Below, one piece after another: positions 49,092 through 60,156 of a DNA stretch of 64,000 nucleotides (its first letter is position 1; each line of letters starts with the position of its first letter). The position numbers were made by a program, and so were the translations under genes. The stretch lies in assembly GCA_021396245.1 (NCBI GenBank), contig WNYE01000012.1, positions 430,174 to 494,173 on the forward strand, written 5' to 3'. The notes under the pieces are model-generated. The model ran no database searches. It was given only the letters and a program-made list of their open reading frames with translations, and was not told where the DNA came from. The DNA is from Sporothrix humicola (Eukaryota > Ascomycota > Sordariomycetes > Ophiostomatales > Ophiostomataceae).

Positions 49092-49098
49092 TATATAT
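49092..49098 (+). promoter_or_regulatory. Probable TATA element, PTH11-like gene
   Basis: TATATAT lies 61 bases before the start codon at 49159, after a long CT-rich stretch. The spacing would allow a short leader. Confidence 0.4.
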
Positions 49099-49158
49099 CG
49101 ACGACAACAAACTTTACATCGTCGCCATCGACTATACAACGCTCCTCGTCTCGCCGCC

Positions 49159-50706
49159 ATGGGCGACGCCGTCACCTACACGCCGGAGTTCGCCGCCGAG
49201 AGCCGCCTGCCGGTGATTCTCGGCGTGCTCACGACCTTTTTCATCGTCGCTCTGGTCGTCGTGCTGCTGCGCATCTACGTCCGCGCTCTCGTCACCCACT
49301 CGTTTGGAGCCGACGATATTCTCATCATATTCGCCATAGTACGTCTTTCTGTTCTCGCTGCGCTCGCTCGATGTTTAGTTGTTTGATTTTCCTGCTAACA
49401 TAGTCAAAGGCATGCCTGTTTGCCGGTTGGGTCGTGATTCTCGTACAATCCAGGCATGGCCTCGGACGACATCAAGCAACCTTGGATCAAGAAACGTTAA
49501 AAGTCTTCAACCATGCCAGTTTCTGGGGCAATGTCATTGAAATCGCGGTAGGCACAATGTTCATCAAGCTGTCCATTGCCGCCAACCTGCTTCGGCTCTG
49601 CAACAACCGTTGGTACACAATCGCTCTCTGGTTCATCGTGGCGGTCACCATTGCCTACGAGCTGGTCGCCTTCATCTTCTTCTTCCTCAATTGCAAGCCC
49701 ATTGCGGGCAACTGGGATACGACAATCAACGCCAAATGCTCCTCGATCAACACCATTGTCGCCTTTGGCCTGGTCAACACGAGCTGCAACATTATCACGG
49801 ATGTGGCCCTGGCTCTGATTCCGATTCCCATCATCTGGTCACTCAACATGAAGAAAGCGACTCGTCTGTACCTCATCGGTATCCTGAGTCTTGGTTACCT
49901 GTAAGTTTTGTTATTGTCTTTGGTTCTTTTGATTTTTACCGCTGCTAACATTATCAGTGCCGTCGCTATGGACATTGTCAAGACGTACTACCAGGAGACG
50001 TACTCAATTACAACCGATGAGACATAGTAAGTCGAGTCTTTTTTTTATTTTATTCGTCCATGTGTCTCTTTGAAGTTCTGACCAGTGTCTTCTTTCCAGC
50101 TCGTTTGAATTGATTTTCTACGGTTTCTTGTACGGCTCACTCGGTATTATTGCCGCCTCCGTCCCGATGATGAAGCCCCTCGTGTCCAAAGTCCTCGGCC
50201 TCGACTCGACCCAAGACCACTCCTATTACGCCTACGGCAGCAACCACAACGCCCCGTCCCACAACCGCACGATTGGCGGTACCTACGGCAACGGCACTCG
50301 CGGTGGCGGCAACCGCTCGACTGTTCGCCGCGGCCGCGACGGCACGATTATCGGAGCCAATGGCGATGTCGATTTTGAACTTGACGAGCGCGACAGCGAC
50401 CCCGGAGGCAGCCTGGCCAGCGACCGCAAGAGCGACGGCATCAACTCTGTTTCGGTGTACCGCCACAACGACGAAACCGGCAGCCAGGAAAACATCTTGT
50501 ACAACGTGGCCGGCGTCAGCAACAAGACCACCATTGGCAACGGCAACAGCGGCAGCTCCCGCGACCCGAACCACAGCGACAGCAGTCTCAACGGCACGCC
50601 CGGTGGAGGTATGGGCTCGGCAACAGGCAGCCGGTTGCAACAGCTGCAGCGCGAGCAGAACTTCCGGGGCATCAAAGTGGCGACAGAAGTGTCTGTGAAG
50701 CGGTAA
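49159..50706 (+). CDS. PTH11-like seven-helix (fungal rhodopsin-domain) membrane protein
   Basis: Four exons (49159-49338, 49404-49900, 49958-50026, 50100-50706) with introns of 65, 57 and 73 nt encode 450 residues. All donors and acceptors are canonical and the frame is kept throughout. Seven hydrophobic segments lie near residues 19-40, 51-75, 100-123, 131-155, 175-205, 214-233 and 253-275. The family hallmarks are present: FGADDILIIFAI after helix 1, RHGLGRH in the first extracellular loop, and a Cys in each of the next two outer loops. No CFEM domain precedes the helices. Residues ~280-450 form a hydrophilic, Gly/Asn/Ser/Arg-rich cytoplasmic tail. PTH11-type proteins are plasma-membrane receptors or sensors, some needed for surface recognition in plant pathogens; ligand and partner are unknown here. 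Confidence 0.88.
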
Positions 50707-53162
50707 ACCTACGGCGGTTATGATGCACCATCACTTTCAGATGGAAGTTTAAATAAAAGAAGCAACAGTCCTCCATTGTTGTTTCATGACATATTTACTG
50801 TAAATAGAGCGTTGATTTACACCCTATCTTTCTCTGGTTTCGGCCTTGATTTCGAGCAAAGGATACCAAAAATCTTTACGAATTTTGAACATATTGCTTT
50901 CCATTTTCTGTTTCCCAGATGGCATTTGACTGCCCCTATTTCCTTCGCAATGATATATTCTGCATTTGCCATCTTCATTTTGTATGTGCCGCAAACCAGC
51001 ATTTAACGGCCACACATGGACTCGAATAACGGCCAACAAAGCTAGCACCAACCAGCACCAACGGTCAACTGTCAATATTTACGGCTAAAAACGTGCATCT
51101 AGGAACCCGTGCAGAAACTCGTACGACATGGACAAGCCTGCAATTTGCACCCTCCTTGTACACAGGCAAAGTGCATCTGGCAGGTGTCGCAGTTTTCCAG
51201 AAAGCTGCAAGGGCCCTGGATCTTGATAATTTCTGACAAGCAGAAGGGGACGGAGAGAAAATGGGGAGCAAATGGAGCGAATGGAGTCCAATGGAGTCGA
51301 TGGAGACCAGAGGATCAGTCTATCGAAACAGAGCATGCAAGACAATGGAGGCAATATGCCGTCCTCATGCACCCATATCGCTTCTCTTCTTTGGTGCTCC
51401 ACTGCTATTTTCATTTTCAGTCCTCGTCTTTGCTCCCCTCCGTTTTGTCACCTCATCAGCCCATGCCGATGACAGGGTTTGTCTTTTTTAGTTTCTCGAG
51501 AAAGCTCCAGCAGAAGAAAGAGGAACAGACAGCGAAGAGCACGCTATCTCCCGCCGCGTGTCTCCATTGTCCGTTCTCAGTCCGAAAAGAGCAGGGATAT
51601 GCACTGTCAAGCCTGCCAAACACAGCAAAAAAAGCGCTACAGAAGCAGGAACGGGTAAGCGAGAAAGGCGAACAAGGTGAGGGAATACATTCTTTTTTCT
51701 GTCTTTCTTTCTTGTCGGCATGAATGCGCCGTCAGTCTGGCACTTTTGTCTTCCCTGTCCTGGTTTTTTGTGCACGTTGTGAATAAGATCGTTACAAGCA
51801 TTGAGCTTGCTCAAAATAAGAATTAACTACAAAGTGTAAATAAGAGCCTTACACTTGCTTGTCAGAAGAGAAACACCTCACCTTTCCCAGGTTTGCCTTG
51901 CGACTTTAAATCCAAACCGAACCGGCTAACACCACCACGCCGTCAACAGCCAAGATAATTGGGAGAATAAAGAATATAAGTAAGTACGCAAAAATGGCAC
52001 GAACGGCACAAAGAGGGGACCTCTGCGCCCCCAAGACTTTTGAGCCCTGGGCCTTGTTTACGTGCTTGCACTATTTCGGCACTAATACAGAGCCTGTCTC
52101 CACTGTGTTGTGGAGCCTTCAGTGGGCAGTCTCAAGGTGGGCTCCATGGGCTCAGGTGTGGGTTTGCCTTTCCCTTTTCTTTTTGATCGAAGAAACAAAC
52201 CCCTGGCCGTCGTGCATTTTCTTTCTTTTGTTGTCCCTCGTCCAGGTAGGGCTAGCAGGTTTGAAATTGCTTCCTCCTTTCTTTTCCTCCTGTTCCTTTT
52301 TCTGAGTTCTGATTTCTTTGCGTCAAGCACGGCATCCTGCAGAAGCCGGCATCCACTTCGTCAACAACGTGTGCGCTGAGCCTCTGACACAGGAGAAGGG
52401 CCCATTTCTGGATATACCAAGTCCATCTTTTTTTCTTCACAATTCCTTGCATTTCCCCAATATCCTGCCAGTCTGTACTCTGTATATCCGTTTTCCTCGA
52501 GGAGACAACCGGCAAGTCCCATTTTACTGCATGTCCATGTCCAGGACAATTTCCATCTCGGTTGATTCCTTGGCACTTGTCAACTTCTTCAACAAGCGCA
52601 TACCCCCCTCTTTTTTGTCTCCATTGCCTTGGATCAGCATCCATTGGTGCCTCTCGACACGCGTACATCATCTTACATGATAGCCAGTGCCCACCAGTCG
52701 TAGCTTCCCTTCCGAGCCTCTTTCTTGCCCACCGTTCCTGCCTCCCCGGGCGACGTGCCAAAGTGGAACTCGGCTTGCCACGTGAGATTCTGCACCAGGC
52801 AAGAGCAAGAGTGGGACTGGACCCGGACTCGTGGGAAGAGGGAAGGAGCAAGCAGACGCAACAACGAATAAAAGGAAGTGTCGATCCTCGTCGTCGCTCC
52901 TCTTTTTCCTTCCATTCTTCTTCTCTCCCCTTCTTCTTCTCCTTTTCTTCCTTTCTTCTTCCCTCCCTCCTCTCTTCTCCCGTGCCACCTTGATGCCAGG
53001 ATTGATGATTGCTTGTTCGTAAACAAACACATTTACGGCAACCACTCACCACCAGTCGCTCTTTTGCATCTCTTTCCATTCTCACGCTCATTTGTTTTTC
53101 TTTCCACCTTTGTTTTCAGCCCTTTCTTTTCCAACGCCTTTACATTATCGCCACCCACCACC
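50707..53162. other. Intergenic region before the FAD oxidoreductase
   Basis: This 2.46 kb stretch ends in a pyrimidine-rich plus-strand leader (about 52,895-52,980 and 53,060-53,150). A 279-codon minus-strand frame (52252-53091) is the complement of those tracts; its Lys/Glu/Arg run comes from them and I do not accept it as a gene. No other gene is supported. Confidence 0.55.
50752..50757 (+). terminator. Poly(A) signal AATAAA, PTH11-like gene
   Basis: AATAAA lies 46 bases after the stop codon of the PTH11-like gene. Confidence 0.55.
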
Positions 53163-54779
53163 ATGCTCTCTCTCATCTCTGCGGCCGTTGTGGCCCAGCT
53201 GGCCGTCAAGGCGGCTGCCAGCCCGTGCAAGGCTGCCACCGGCACGATCAACTCGACAGTGGCTGCATGGCAGAAGCAGTATCCCGAGGCCACGGTCAAG
53301 GACACCGATGTCGTGGTTGTCGGCGGCGGCTCGGCCGGCTCCAACGCGGCCATCAACCTGCTCGACGCCGGCCAATCCGTCCTCGTGGTTGAGCTGAAGG
53401 ACCAACTGGTGAGTTCCATCTTTGGCTCTCTCAAAAATTATCTTTTTTTTTTTTTTGTTTTCAGAATGCTAACAATATAGGGCGGTATGGTTGACTCTTA
53501 CACTGACCCGACCACCGGCAACGTCCACGACTGTGAGTCCATTTCCTATTTCAAACAAATATCTTCTAAGGCATTCACTAACTGAATAGTCGGCGTTGCT
53601 ACGTTCACAAACCTGACGGGCACGGAGGCCTACTTTGCTCGTCTGGGCATCGAGACCAAGAACCCGACGTTTGGCGCCACGACGGCGTACTACGCCGACT
53701 TCACGACTGGCGAGACCATTGACTATGTCGCGCCCAGCATCACCGACGAGTTTGCAGCTCTCGGCACTTATCACGACGTCGTTTCTCAGTATGCTGACCT
53801 CTTCCTGCCGTCGTATGCCAACTGGCCCGCGCCCGAGGACATTCCCGAGGATCTGCTGATGCCGTTTGGCGACTTCGCCGCCAAATACAACCTGAACGAC
53901 ACCATGCTGCTCCTGTGGGCCGGTATTGGTGCCGGTCTGGCCGACATGCTGAGCCTGCCCACGCTCTACGTTATGCAGACTTTCGGTCCTCAGACGGCTG
54001 CCGTTTTCCTCGGCACCGACGTCCAGTACGTGCCCGCCTCGGGCCGCAACCAGGACATCTACGACGCTGTCGCCAGCATCCTGGGCGCCGATGCCCTGCT
54101 GCTGAGCTCCAAGGTCGTCGACTCGCTGCGTCTCGCCAACAACCAGGGCGTCGCTCTGCTCGTCGAGAACCAGTCTACCGGTGACCACACGATTGTCACC
54201 GCCAAGCGCCTGGTCATGGCCATTGAGCCCACCTCCGACAACCTCGCGCCCTTCACCACCGACAGCACCGAGAAGGCTGTCTTTGACAAGGGCACATGGT
54301 CTGTTGTCAACACGGGTCTTGTCTCGCACCCCTCGCTGCCCGACGACGCCCTCATCTACAACCTGCCCGCCACCGCCGCCAACGGCAACGACTTCGCCTA
54401 CCCGGAGCCGCCGTTTGTCGACTACTTTGAGGCCGTCGGCGACGGTCTGTTCCAGGCCATTGTCGTCGGCTGGGAGGGCTTTACCGTCGAGGAGGCCCAG
54501 GCCCTGGCCAAGGAGGCCCTTGAGAAGCTCGCCGACGCCGGCACGATCCCGGCCACCAACGGCGTCGAGCTGACCATCAACGCCTGGTCGAGCCACGGCC
54601 CCATGGACATGCGCGCCACCAAGGAGGACCTGCAGGCCGGCTTCATCCAGCAGATGTACGCGCTGCAGGGCTACCGGTCGACCTACTGGACGGGCGCTGC
54701 CTTCTCGAACCAGCTGTCCACCTACCTGTGGGCCTACAACCTGGAGTACCTCGTGCCCCTCGTTGTTGCGTCCCTGTAA
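53163..54779 (+). CDS. Secretory-pathway FAD-dependent oxidoreductase, amine-oxidase-like
   Basis: Three exons (53163-53408, 53481-53532, 53590-54779) with introns of 72 and 57 nt encode 495 residues. A hydrophobic N terminus (residues 1-20, ending near AAAS-PC) is a likely signal peptide. The dinucleotide-binding beta-alpha-beta unit follows at about 48-82: DVVVVGGGSAGS with Gly54-x-Gly56-x-x-Gly59, and Glu77 at the end of the second strand for the FAD ribose. LGGMVDSY then matches the GG motif of flavin amine-oxidase-type enzymes. The C-terminal WSSHGPMDM and YRSTYWTGAAF blocks are typical of fungal proteins annotated beta-cyclopiazonate dehydrogenase-like, a comparison made from memory. 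No neighbouring biosynthetic core enzyme is present, so a role in secondary metabolism is not supported, and the substrate is unknown. The ATG lies in a CACCATGC context after a CT-rich leader. Confidence 0.88.
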
Positions 54780-55071
54780 GGGGAGGTGACGAGGAAGTAG
54801 CTGCATATCGATGTGTTGACGTTACGATCTAATTCAATCTGTTGAAACTTTTTTACTCTGTGTGTACCTGCACATTGCCTTTTTTTCTTACTTTTCTTTT
54901 TTTCTTTTTTCTTGCGCCCTTCTTGTAAATGCCCGTTCTTGTCACCCATTTTTGAATTTACAGTTGCATATCCCTCTTGACAATACATTTTTATCCGGCG
55001 CAAGCAGAATTTGTTACTTGAATTTCTTGGTTTTGATTTTGATTCTATCTAAAATGTACATAAGCAGTTGC

Positions 55072-55085
55072 ATATATATATATAT
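55072..55085. repeat. (AT)7 microsatellite
   Basis: Seven AT dinucleotides occur in an AT-rich stretch about 300 bases downstream of the oxidoreductase stop. Confidence 0.8.
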
Positions 55086-56085
55086 GCTCTTTATCCTTAA
55101 AATCGTCACTTTCAATTTCTATTTGATGCTTTTTTCCCTTGCAAGACCCTTCCCAAAATAGCCTGACAACCTACACTCCACGAGACAAAGTATGCCAGTA
55201 ACGGGACGTGCCAGAGTGCATAATTCCTGCAGGAGACGAGAGGGAAAGAAGGACCATACAGCCGTGGTCCCTGCATATTCAATATTTTGTGACGACATGC
55301 AGGTGTGGAGGAGTAGAGAACATGTGAGTCTGGGGAACATTTTCTGGAGATAAGACGAGTTCCCCAGAGAAAGGTCTGGCCAGCAAACTTTTCTCTGTAT
55401 CTTGCTCTTCATTTTACCGACAAGGTACACTATTTTTGGCATCCATCTCGACCGGGTGGCAAGTATTGATATTCTGCCATGGCTAAAGTAGAGCATCGGG
55501 AAATAAAATGAGCCTCGACACCAACAGGATAGCAATCGAAAGCCGGCCGATAGGCAGTTGGTTTGGAGGAGGAATCAGTATTTTAATTTCAACATTCACA
55601 ATCTGTCCATGTCCTAGACAACAGATCAGAAATCTGGTGGAAGAAATGTGAAGATAAATGTAATGACCGATGTCCGGACGGTTGGCTGTAGGGGCACATA
55701 TCTGTCTTTCTGTTTTCTCATCAATACATTGGCTCATCTTCCGTCTACGTTTTCAAGGCCACGCGTTGATATTGGTCGATGGAGTCTTAGCAACCTGGGT
55801 CTGTTTTTCTCTTTTCTTTCTGTTATGTTCTGCCACGCGTTTATTTTTCACAGTCTATTATGAGAAAACGGCAGCCAAGCGTCCAAGAGTCCAAGAGTCA
55901 AGAGTTTCTCTTTCTTGGGGATCTTAGGCTGATCTCGCTCATCGAACCCACCATCACCAATAACATTACCGTGCCCCGGGATGGTAAAGAGTGAGAGAGA
56001 GAGGTGGTATAAACGACGGAAATGAGGTGGCCACTGTCAAAAGTTAATTAAATAACGAGGACCAACCGAGATCGAGTCCAGCCCC

Positions 56086-56172
56086 CAAGAGGTCCAAGAG
56101 GTCCAAGAGACCAAAAGAGGCAAGAAGAGGCACAATAGATCATATAGAGATCAATAGAGATCAAAAGAGATC
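56086..56172. repeat. Imperfect purine-rich tandem array (AAGAGGTCC and AGAGATCAA units)
   Basis: Two adjoining sets of degenerate 9-10-base units are seen: AAGAGGTCC-type units, then AGAGATCAA-type units. This looks like a small minisatellite. Confidence 0.65.
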
Positions 56173-56524
56173 AGGCCGGAAGGGTCTGGCCAGACAGAGA
56201 GCAGAGTGGTGACAGAAAAAAGGGGCGTTTGCTTGGTATATGTTTAGATTTAAGTTTGCCCAGGAGTGCCTAGAATTGTCCTGTGCCGTGTGCAGAGAAG
56301 ATTTTGCGTGGACATTGCGCGTGTTCAGAAACAAGAAAGTAAAGGCAAGAGGCGAGAAACAGACAGAAGCTCAAAAGCAAAGGGCCGTCCTTCTACCGGG
56401 TTTATCCTCTCGTCGCATCTTTCTTTTGTCTGGAGATCCCTTTCCACTTGTCTTGTGAACTTTCTCATCTTCGTTTTCAATCCTATCTCTTTATTTGCTT
56501 TCTTTTTGAATAACTCTTTCTTCG

Positions 56525-56531
56525 TATAAAT
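56525..56531 (+). promoter_or_regulatory. Probable TATA box, GH16 gene
   Basis: TATAAAT lies 270 bases before the start codon at 56795. The distance implies a leader of about 240 nt. Confidence 0.4.
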
Positions 56532-56794
56532 TTATTCCGATACGATTTTGTCCAAAGACATCACACACCCCACAGCCTTGCATCGGGCTTCCAGAATCGT
56601 GGTTACGCTGCATCGGGGCATCGGGCAGACGGACGATCGCACACTGCAACCAGGATCAGGATTGGACCTCGAAGAAGCATATCCAGGAGCACGCGAAAGC
56701 ACTGCCTCGCTATTACGAGAGTTACACAATATTCAAAGCAATATTAAAGCAGCAGTCGAGCACTTTCAGTCAACAACCAGAAGAAGAACGGAAG

Positions 56795-58057
56795 ATGTCT
56801 CGACAAAGTCAAAGGCAGCGGCCATTGTCGCTGGCCTCGGCACTCCTCTTTCTCTCTGCATCCACATCGCCATATTTTTGTGCCTCTGCCCAGGACGCGA
56901 CATCGCCAAATTCCCTTGCTACAAGCCCAGTGCCCATCGACGACAGAAAATGCAACTGTTTTGTGACTAACGGCTCCGACACGGCCTACTTTTCGCGCCA
57001 CGCTTTCTACGATTTCCGGTCTCTCGGCGAGTTTGCCAGCTCGCCGCAACTGCTGCCAGATGCCGGCAACGCAGCAAATGCGCCGGCGACGAGCAGCTAC
57101 TTTACGTCGCCGAACTTCACGTCGTTTTGGGAGTCGCAGAACTGGAACACGAGTACCAGCAAGGCTCCGGTCCTGAGGGTGAACTCGCTCAACAATATCT
57201 ACATTGAGAAGAATGGCGATGACAAGGATTCAGCCACTTGGCTGACGTTGCGGACGGCCCGCCACGCCTCTTTCCAGAGCGCCGCCGAGATCGTCACGCA
57301 AAACGCCACGTTCCAGTTTCTGTCGATGCGCATGCTGGCGCGCACCATTGGCGACCCCGGTGGATGCATGGGCATGTTTACGTACAGGGAGGAGTCCCCG
57401 GCTGGTAGTAGTGGCCTCAACCACATCCAGGAAGTCGACCTCGAGGTCCTGACAAAGTATCCGCGCGACCACGTCCAGTGCACAAACCAGCCCGCCCTCG
57501 ACGACAAGAGCGACATTATCGAGGCGGCCACGCGCAATGTGACGCTCCCAGACAGCCTCGGCTGGGACGACTGGGCCGTCTACCGGCTCGACTGGACGCC
57601 GCAGCAGAGCACGTGGTACGTCAACGGGCACCAGATTGCCAACATTTCGTTCCAGACGCCGCGCGACCCGACGAGCATCCACATCAATGCGTGGAGCAAC
57701 GGCGACAAGTGGACGGGCGAGATGGCAAACGGCACGCAGGCACACCTCCAAATTCAGTGGTGGGAGGTGCTGTACAATGTGACGGCCAACGGCGATGATG
57801 TGGTGCCGAAAAAGGGATCAAAGAAGCGGGATGGTGATACGGGTGGAAGTGGAAGCTGCAATGCTGTTTGCAGCATTGATGTCGGCGGTGCTCCGGGCCA
57901 GGCCAAGCTTGTAGCAGGCAATGCCACCGATGACAATGGAGGCGGGAACGGGGCAAAGAACGGAGCTCTAGGACGGTCAACTTTGGGGTGGAGTTCTGTC
58001 ATTTGGGCACCTTTGGCCGTTGGCCTGTTCTTCCTTTATCCCGTATTGTCTTTGTGA
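56795..58057 (+). CDS. GPI-anchored glycoside hydrolase family 16 protein
   Basis: This single-exon gene encodes 420 residues. An N-terminal signal peptide (roughly residues 1-33) is preceded by a basic stretch. The concanavalin-A-like beta-sandwich spans about 50-335. The GH16 active site reads EVDLE (Glu213-x-Asp215-x-Glu217), with the two glutamates expected as nucleophile and acid/base. Family context is good: GMFTYRE before it, HVQCTNQP after it, and a DWAVYRLDWTPQQSTWYVNG strand pair. Many NxS/T sites suggest N-glycosylation. The C terminus ends in a Gly/Asn-rich linker and a hydrophobic segment (about 398-420), typical of a GPI-anchor signal. GH16 enzymes hydrolyse or transglycosylate beta-1,3/1,4-glucans and related polymers; the precise substrate is not readable. 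It probably acts at the cell wall. Confidence 0.9.
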   Translation: MSRQSQRQRPLSLASALLFLSASTSPYFCASAQDATSPNSLATSPVPIDDRKCNCFVTNGSDTAYFSRHAFYDFRSLGEFASSPQLLPDAGNAANAPATSSYFTSPNFTSFWESQNWNTSTSKAPVLRVNSLNNIYIEKNGDDKDSATWLTLRTARHASFQSAAEIVTQNATFQFLSMRMLARTIGDPGGCMGMFTYREESPAGSSGLNHIQEVDLEVLTKYPRDHVQCTNQPALDDKSDIIEAATRNVTLPDSLGWDDWAVYRLDWTPQQSTWYVNGHQIANISFQTPRDPTSIHINAWSNGDKWTGEMANGTQAHLQIQWWEVLYNVTANGDDVVPKKGSKKRDGDTGGSGSCNAVCSIDVGGAPGQAKLVAGNATDDNGGGNGAKNGALGRSTLGWSSVIWAPLAVGLFFLYPVLSL

Positions 58058-60156
58058 GAAGATTGATCGTGGTTTTCTGTGTGGTTTTGATTTCCATAAT
58101 ACTCTCCGTCGCATGTTTATCATTGTCCGTATTTAGTCATTATTTGAATGTATTTACTTTGATATCTACATTTCCAAGAGGACACAAAGGCCGCGCAATC
58201 GGGAACACAACAGGTCTAGTAGTGAAATATCTACGAATAAAACAATACGAAACATCATCACAAGAATCACCACCAGTCTCTCATTCAGTCCGGCATCGTG
58301 TCCCGGGATAAATAGAAGACAGGACGAAGACAAGAAAAGCCCGCGTTTCAGAATTCAAAAATCACCGCGTGATGACGCAAGACGGCAACAGAAATGTCGG
58401 TAAGAAAAGCCAGAGCAGGATGTGAATAAATGTACTGGCCCGGACCTCCGAAGGCTACCTGCTGCTCGATGCCCATCGTGCATATCGTGTACGTTGTGGA
58501 AGCTGTGCAAGCTGTGCGTGCGCGTTGCTGTTGTGTAATCTAAAAAGGAGAGGTTGTGGGGAACACGCAAAACGGTGTGTGATTTTTATTTTACTTTTTG
58601 ACACTTTATTTTCTCCCCAGTCAGAAGATGTTCATTCTCGTGAGAGTGTCATGTTCTAAAAGCCAATGTCCACCTCGTTTGCGTGTTATATTGCTTTCCA
58701 AGAGAAACGTTTGATATTTTGTTGGTATTTTTCTCGAACAAAATTACTACACAAAACTGCTCAAGACATGGCGTGTTCTACTTCTTGTACGATTTGCATG
58801 TTTGAGAGACTTTCGAGTCCAGCCTATTACATTGGTAGAAACGTGGAGACGTGGAGACATGGGAAAGTGATCAGGCATCGGAAGAATACCTTACCAACAA
58901 GAGTCCGCCATGGTTCAATGCATCGGTTGTGCATTTATTGCCTTCTTTTGTTCTTTTGTTCTTTTCTGCTTCGATACATTGTTCTTCCCCTTTTATTTTG
59001 CTTCCATCTTTCTTATTCTCTCGCCCTACCGTTGGCACACGGAGAACAGCTTGCAGCGTGTCCCATGCATCGCCATGTTTCGGGCGTGGTGATCATTTGT
59101 CAACTCTGAAGGCACTCACAAAATAACCAGACAAATAGCCATAGAAGAGGCGCGCATTCTAATAAATAAAAGGGAGTAAAATGAGAAAGAAAGAAAAAAA
59201 GACATTTTGCATCGCATTTACACGATCCATTTTGCAGTTGTCGGCCGTGCAAGAGAAGTTTATCCTGTTTGCATTCTTTCGTCTCGTGTCTTGTGCCTTG
59301 CATTCTGCCTCTTTGTCTTTCACTTCGTCCCCCTCTTTCTTCCTTTCACCCATTTCTGCCTCTGCATCGTCCCTGCGTGATCGACAACGGCGATCAAGGA
59401 TAAAAGTTCAGCTTGTTCTTTTGATGTTCTTTTTTGTTTCCCTCGTCGTTCTTCGGTGTTTTTTGGAGAGCATTTCCTCTCGTAGTACAACTCATCCTCA
59501 ACGCACTGATGCACGTCGAGCAGGGCGGCGATCACGGGCTGCAGGGGCAATGCCTGCAACAGTTAAAGTCTGTGATTGGTCGCGAAGCATCGTGACTTTC
59601 TCTTTTCTCCTCCTTTCACTTCGCATCTTGACATCTGCCTCGTGCCTAAGAGGCTGGGTATTCCGGAAGAGCGGCGTCGACAAGGCGATGCAGACGATGA
59701 GGGCGGAAGGCTGGCAATGTGAAGCAAGGATCAGGGGCTGGGGGAAATTGGGGATGAAGGAAAGAGAAGACAAGCAAAGTAACAAAAGAGAAGAAAGAAA
59801 AGAAGAAACAGAAACACCAAGGGTAGCTGTTGTTGAGAAGGCTTGCCGAAGACGACCTCTCAAATAGATGCCAAGACCTAGAACAGGCGACTGTTTTCTT
59901 TCCTTTTTCGTTCTGCATCAAATCGTATCACCAGTAACAATATCACGCCTCTCGAAAGAAATCAATAATTCTCTTGATATTTCAGCACAGACAAGTCGAC
60001 GCCTGCACAAGCTTGTACTACACCTGTCTCGTGGCGCCTCCAATATCGAACATCAACAGATTGCGTGGCTTGTTCGCCATCTCGCGTTCTCGCGTTCTTG
60101 TGTTCTCGACTTGTCGACAACCAATCCGACTCCATCTCCTCACATTTACCCACACA
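58058..60156. other. Intergenic region before the CE5 esterase
   Basis: This 2.1 kb stretch includes the GH16 3' flank and CT-rich plus-strand tracts (about 58,950-59,010 and 59,270-59,470). The 228-codon frame at 59181-59867 is Ser/Phe/Arg-rich with no domain and is probably chance. No gene is supported. Confidence 0.55.
58236..58241 (+). terminator. Possible poly(A) signal AATAAA, GH16 gene
   Basis: AATAAA lies about 180 bases after the GH16 stop codon. It is the first canonical hexamer downstream. Confidence 0.4.

Larger units (their letters stand above)
54780..56794. other. Intergenic region before the GH16 gene
   Basis: Two kilobases follow the oxidoreductase. They hold an AT-rich, T-rich 3' flank (54,840-55,140), a short AT repeat (55072-55085), an imperfect purine tandem array (56086-56172) and a TATAAAT box at 56525. 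No gene is supported. Confidence 0.6.

Noticed and set aside
52252..53091. 279-codon minus-strand open frame
   Set aside because: Its Lys/Glu/Arg block is the complement of the CT-rich leader of the FAD oxidoreductase, no domain is visible, and it overlaps that gene's promoter.
59181..59867. 228-codon plus-strand frame upstream of the CE5 gene
   Set aside because: Ser/Phe/Arg-rich sequence derived from CT-rich DNA, ending in a purine-derived Lys/Glu run, with no domain.
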